DNA of 64,000 nt from Allolobophora icterica (Eukaryota; Annelida; Clitellata; Crassiclitellata; Lumbricidae): positions 7,882,649 through 7,946,648 of the forward strand of contig OY744615.1 of assembly GCA_963556255.1 (NCBI GenBank), read 5' to 3'. The translations under genes and the position numbers were made by a program. The notes below the pieces were generated by a model. That model searched no databases. It had not been told where the DNA came from and was given only the letters and a program-made list of their open reading frames with translations. The first letter of the stretch is position 1. Each line of letters starts with the position of its first letter. Shown here piece after piece: positions 60,541 through 64,000 of the stretch.

Positions 60541-61630
60541 AAAAAGTTACAAGCAGGTGGGATCAGATGGTAGGTACTAAGATGGATTCAATGCTGGTAA
60601 TCAGGTAGAAGACAAAAGGTGGGCATAGGTGATAAACATTCTGGCTGGACGACAGTGCTAAGTGGAGTGCCACAAGGATCAGTGCTTGGGCCACTGCTGT
60701 TCGTACTTTTTATTAATGACATAGACGATGGGATTTTATCTAAAATTTCTAAGTTTGCGGATTATACAAAACTATGTAGAGCAGTGGATGATGAAGAAGA
60801 AGCAGAGATACTGCGGGAAGATCTAAGAAGAATGTTCAGATGGTCACAAGACTGGCAAATGCTTTTCAATTTGGAAAAGTGCTCAGTGATGCATATGGAG
60901 AAGAGAAACAACGAGTTTTCATATGAAATGGGGGGCACGGTATTGAAAGTGAGTGATGAAGAAAGGGACTTGGGAGTGATTATGCACAAGAGTGCAAAAC
61001 CTTCAAGGCAATGTGCTGAAGCAGCAAAAAAGGCTAATTCAACTTTAGGTATGATAAAAAGTACACTAGTCACCAGAGACAAAGATACAATAATAAGGTT
61101 GTACAAATCACTGGTTAGGCCACAGTTGGAATACTGCATCCAGGTATGGAATCCATACCTGAAACAGGATATGGAAAAACTGGAGAAAGTGCAAAGAAGA
61201 GCTACGAAAATGATTTGGGGCTACAAGGATCTGAGCTATGAAGAAAGGTTGAAAAGGTGTGGACTAACAACATTGGAGAGAAGGAGGAGCAGAGGAGATC
61301 TGATTGAAGCTTATAAGATTATCACTGGAAAGGAAGCACTGCAGTGGGAGAGGTTCTTTGAATTAGCACCAAACAAGGCAACTCGGGGGCACAGATATAA
61401 ATTATTTAAGAAGCCAAAGGGAACATTAGGGCAGAAATTCTTCAGTGCAAGAGTTGTAGACATGTAGAATGGTTTGGATGATAGTACTGTCTCGGTGGAC
61501 ACAATAGCAGCTTTTAAGAAGAAGCTAGGAAAATGGGGCTATTATAAGCGTTCGAGGTTAATTTGCAGTGGTTCTAACACAGACTACACGTCTTCTGAAC
61601 CACTTAAAACCCTTGTTATGCTATGTTATG
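60541..61630 (+). mobile_element. Non-LTR (CR1/jockey-like) reverse transcriptase fragment
   Basis: The best preserved RT in the window; the frame 60619-61467 is open for about 280 codons. It shows TTVLSGVPQGSVLGPLLFVL, FINDIDDGILS, KFADYTKLCRAVDDEEEAEI, WQMLFNLEKCSVMHM, ERDLGVIMHKS, LYKSLVRPQLEYCIQVWNPY and LEKVQRRATKMIWGY, the usual RT order and thumb region. The catalytic FADD is FADY, so it cannot polymerise. The 5' part, including any endonuclease, is absent. After a stop at 61465 the frame continues (DDSTVSVDTIAAFKKKLGKW) to a TTATG-rich tail. Confidence 0.9.
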
Positions 61631-62439
61631 TTAATAATATTGACGACTATGGCGATTGGAGGTAACAGCTTGAGGTCGCGTCGCCGACACGGCTACGCTC
61701 AGTTGAGTTCACATTGTGAATATTGTGCAGTTATTGAATAATAAAACTAGCCCAGTGACGCTAGAAGCCTGCTTATTCATGTTAAACATGCCAACAAAGT
61801 CATCAACGATACATGGAGACGCAGGCTATCTTCATGATTTATGAGTATTATGTCTGTAGCAGTCACGGAGTATATGTATCATAAATTATATATACACATA
61901 TGTATATATATATCTTTGTGTGCTTAATCACACGCGCATAAAGAAGGATATGATTCTGTTCGTTTGTACAGTCAGCAGTGATCATCGTTAGGCGTGGTGA
62001 ATATTGTGTTGTATTGTATATGGGCATTTATAAAGCGCCTCTCGCGGTATATACCATTCAGAGGCGCTCAAATACGAAGAATATTCAACGTATATAAGTT
62101 GCATTTAGATGCAGCTGAGCTCTGGCTTGCCTCTTTAAAATGATCGTATCCTGATTTTCACTCAATCTCTTTATACTTCGCGTCGCTTCAATTCTTAGCA
62201 CCGTCCCTTGCAGCCATCTGCATGACCTGTTAATCTGAACTTTGAACTAGAACCTAATCATATATGCATAACCGATTTTTTTTGTCATGAAGCGTTTTTG
62301 AGTAAACTTATTCTCAAGACTTAGCATATTTTGACGTTGAAGACATTTCGATATTACCTTACATTGTCTTCGCCAAAGTGCCTTTTCTTCACTTTTCCTC
62401 TATTAAGTTACTTTCTCTTTTTGCAGGAAATTCGGAACA
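61631..62439 (+). promoter_or_regulatory. 5' flank of copy D
   Basis: It repeats the D' flank. CTTTAAAATG (62132-62141) precedes TTTTCACTC (A at 62160) with TATA-to-initiator-like spacing. A CTTTTTGCAG acceptor-like sequence lies just before GAAATTCGGAACA and the ATG. A LINE tail (62005-62070) is inserted in it. Confidence 0.4.
62005..62070 (-). mobile_element. LINE 3' tail with hairpin in copy D flank
   Basis: TTGTATTGTATATGGGCATTT followed by AAGCGCCTCT and AGAGGCGCT, nearly identical to the end at 8380-8440. It lies between otherwise continuous 5'-flank blocks, so it is an insertion specific to D. Confidence 0.75.
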
Positions 62440-64000
62440 ATGGAGTCGCATTTGAAATGGGCGGACTATCTGATCCTCGTCGGATTCCTCGTTATCTCTC
62501 TGGCCATCGGAATCTACCATTCGCTGACAGGAGGTCGACAGAAGACAATAGCTGAGTTCATAATGGCCAATAGACGACTCAAGGTCATTCCGACGGCCAT
62601 TTCGTTGTTCGTTTCCTTTTTTTCAGCGGTTCCTATGCTTGGATTGACGGCCGAGATGTACAGCTATGGAGTCCAATACCTAGTATTCTCCAGCATGTCA
62701 ATAACAATTGGTATCCTCTTTGTCGAGCGCATCATTGTTCCGTGGCTATATCCAATGAAGCTGGTCAGCATCTACGATGTAAGTTAACTCAGTTTTCTCT
62801 CATAACAGTTAGATCAGAAGTGACTCCTAATTAGCCAGTTTGATTGCCCTATTGTCGATATGAAAGACACCTAGTAACTGCCCTTGATGAGCATTTTAAT
62901 TTGACTTTGACGTTTGACTTTGGACCTTTCTTTCAGCATCCAATCGTTCAGCACCAGATGTTATCTCCGTTTACCTTCGTTACTTTGAATTATGAATGCC
63001 CCTCAACTAGGTCATCTGTCGTTTAAACAAGGTTTTTCGGTGGCTTGACCTAGATATTGGTACTCTCTTCATGCTTCTGTTCATTCTGATCAATCGCTCA
63101 TGTCATTTCGGTCTCAGGTTATGACTTATTAGCTGGCTTACCAACCATAAGCTCAGTCGACTGACTTCTCATATTGATCCGACATGATGTGGTGCGCCAA
63201 CGGTTGCTAACTATCTTAAATAACATATTGCAACTCTCATATTTTCCCAAACTCAACCTCTACGAGACGCTGTGCGTTGAAATTAAGTAAGTAAGTAAGT
63301 ATGGACTTTAATGCTCCGCCTGCAAACGCACTGCTTCTAACAAACAGGTTAATACAAGTGTAAGAAACTGAACATATCAAGCACAGGCACAAGCAACCTA
63401 AATAAAAGGAAAAGAAAAAATAATTTAAATCCAATTAGGGGGCCTAATGTTCAAATTCCTAAGTAAAGCATTCTAATGATAAAATGTTTTCTAGGCTGTG
63501 AATCAGCCCTGGGGACCTCACGGTTATGCAGACGGGAGCGGAGCGAATAGGTGTTGGTCTTAACAGAGGGCAGGAGGCTATGGAGAATATGACTAGGATT
63601 GTTAAGGACAGCCAAAAAAAGAGAGTGGAGTCAGTTCGGTCACAGAGGCGTCAAAGGGAGCGGCGCCAGCTGGCAGGTAATTGAGCCGTATCAGTTTCTT
63701 AACAAAGGCACAAAGGCGGGTGCGCTGGCCAGCATTTACGAAGACCCACCAGAACAGGGAGGCATAGAGAAGGCGGGCAAGCGTGGTTGCTCGGACAACA
63801 TCATGTAGTCGCTGCCCAGAAGGACCATGCACTGTGAGGCAGCGTACGTATAGCATAAAGAGACTGGTTAGCTTTAATGTCATTGTAAATATGAAAAATG
63901 CAAATGGTAATCGTGAGTATAATCCTTGTATTCTCATTCGTAAGTCTGAGATGTTTTCATAAATGCCAGCATATCTTCTGTTCGCATTTTAGTATCTTGA
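62440..64000 (+). CDS. SLC5-type sodium/solute symporter, copy D (exon 1 and start of exon 2)
   Basis: Exon 1 (62440-62778) is open and 113 codons long, ending in the same ATC TAC GAT and GTAAGT donor as copy C. Exon 2 starts at 63993 after TTTTAG (Tyr-Leu). The rest lies right of the window. The first 60 residues are almost the same as in copy C, with substitutions at position 37 (Ile for Thr) and 43 (Ala for Gly). Residues about 60-100 differ strongly (SFFSAVPMLGLTAEMYSYG). There is no frameshift where copy B has its GCAT insertion. Family assignment rests on exon 1 and on the array. Confidence 0.88.
63275..63940 (-). mobile_element. Jockey-like non-LTR retrotransposon 3' fragment in intron 1 of copy D
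   Basis: The minus strand gives LTVHGPSGQRLHDVVRATTL, then WWVFVNAGQRTRLCAFVKKL, then SLLP-type and RMLYLGI endings, with an (ACTT)n tail at 63284-63300. Same family as 9330-9845. Frameshifted. Confidence 0.7.

Noticed and set aside
60619..61467. A host gene encoding a 282-residue protein
   Set aside because: It is a reverse-transcriptase fragment with a defective catalytic site.

Overview
This is eukaryotic nuclear DNA from an animal. It is AT-rich, with spliced GT-AG genes, long introns, abundant microsatellites, many decayed non-LTR retrotransposons, hAT-like miniature elements and one intact Merlin DNA transposon. The repeat mix (LINE tails with a GCGCC/GGCGC hairpin, Merlin, a coral/lancelet-type orphan pseudogene family) suggests a marine invertebrate, perhaps an echinoderm or another deuterostome. 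The species cannot be fixed from sequence alone.

The backbone is a head-to-tail tandem array, all on the + strand, of one gene family: an SLC5-type sodium/solute symporter related to the sodium-coupled monocarboxylate transporters (SLC5A8/SLC5A12-like). I reconstructed a 16-exon structure by matching three paralogues with each other and with the known order of SLC5 motifs. Copy A (exons 12-16 only, 1676-6119) enters from the left. Copy B (11176-30868) has all 16 exons but a 4-bp insertion in exon 1. A decayed exon-1 relic lies at about 32177-32335. Copy C (37516-53408) is complete and open, predicting 627 residues. Copy D' (60462-60540) is the first 26 codons of another copy, cut off by a LINE. 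Copy D (62440-64000) has an intact exon 1 and the first bases of exon 2, and runs off the right edge. The 5' flanks (TTTAAA box, TA/GT microsatellite) and 3' flanks are also duplicated, so the unit of duplication is larger than the gene.

Nearly everything else is mobile or repetitive DNA inside introns or between copies. Because the paralogues align, one copy often supplies the empty site for an insertion in another. This gives exact ends and target duplications for several elements. Copy B intron 8 (6.0 kb, against 212 bp in copy C) holds a 5.78-kb element with 14-bp terminal inverted repeats. That element contains a 5.4-copy, roughly 160-bp tandem array with tRNA-like Pol III boxes, a LINE 3' end split by an intact Merlin transposon, and a broken orphan protein gene. 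Copy C intron 11 starts with a 61-bp minisatellite that repeats the 5' splice site of exon 11 seven times.

No prokaryotic operon, CRISPR array, rRNA gene or convincing functional tRNA gene is present. The most novel-looking parts are the diversifying transporter array (local divergence in exon 1, switched C-terminal reading frame), the reiterated splice donor, and the tRNA-like satellite within a nested transposon.
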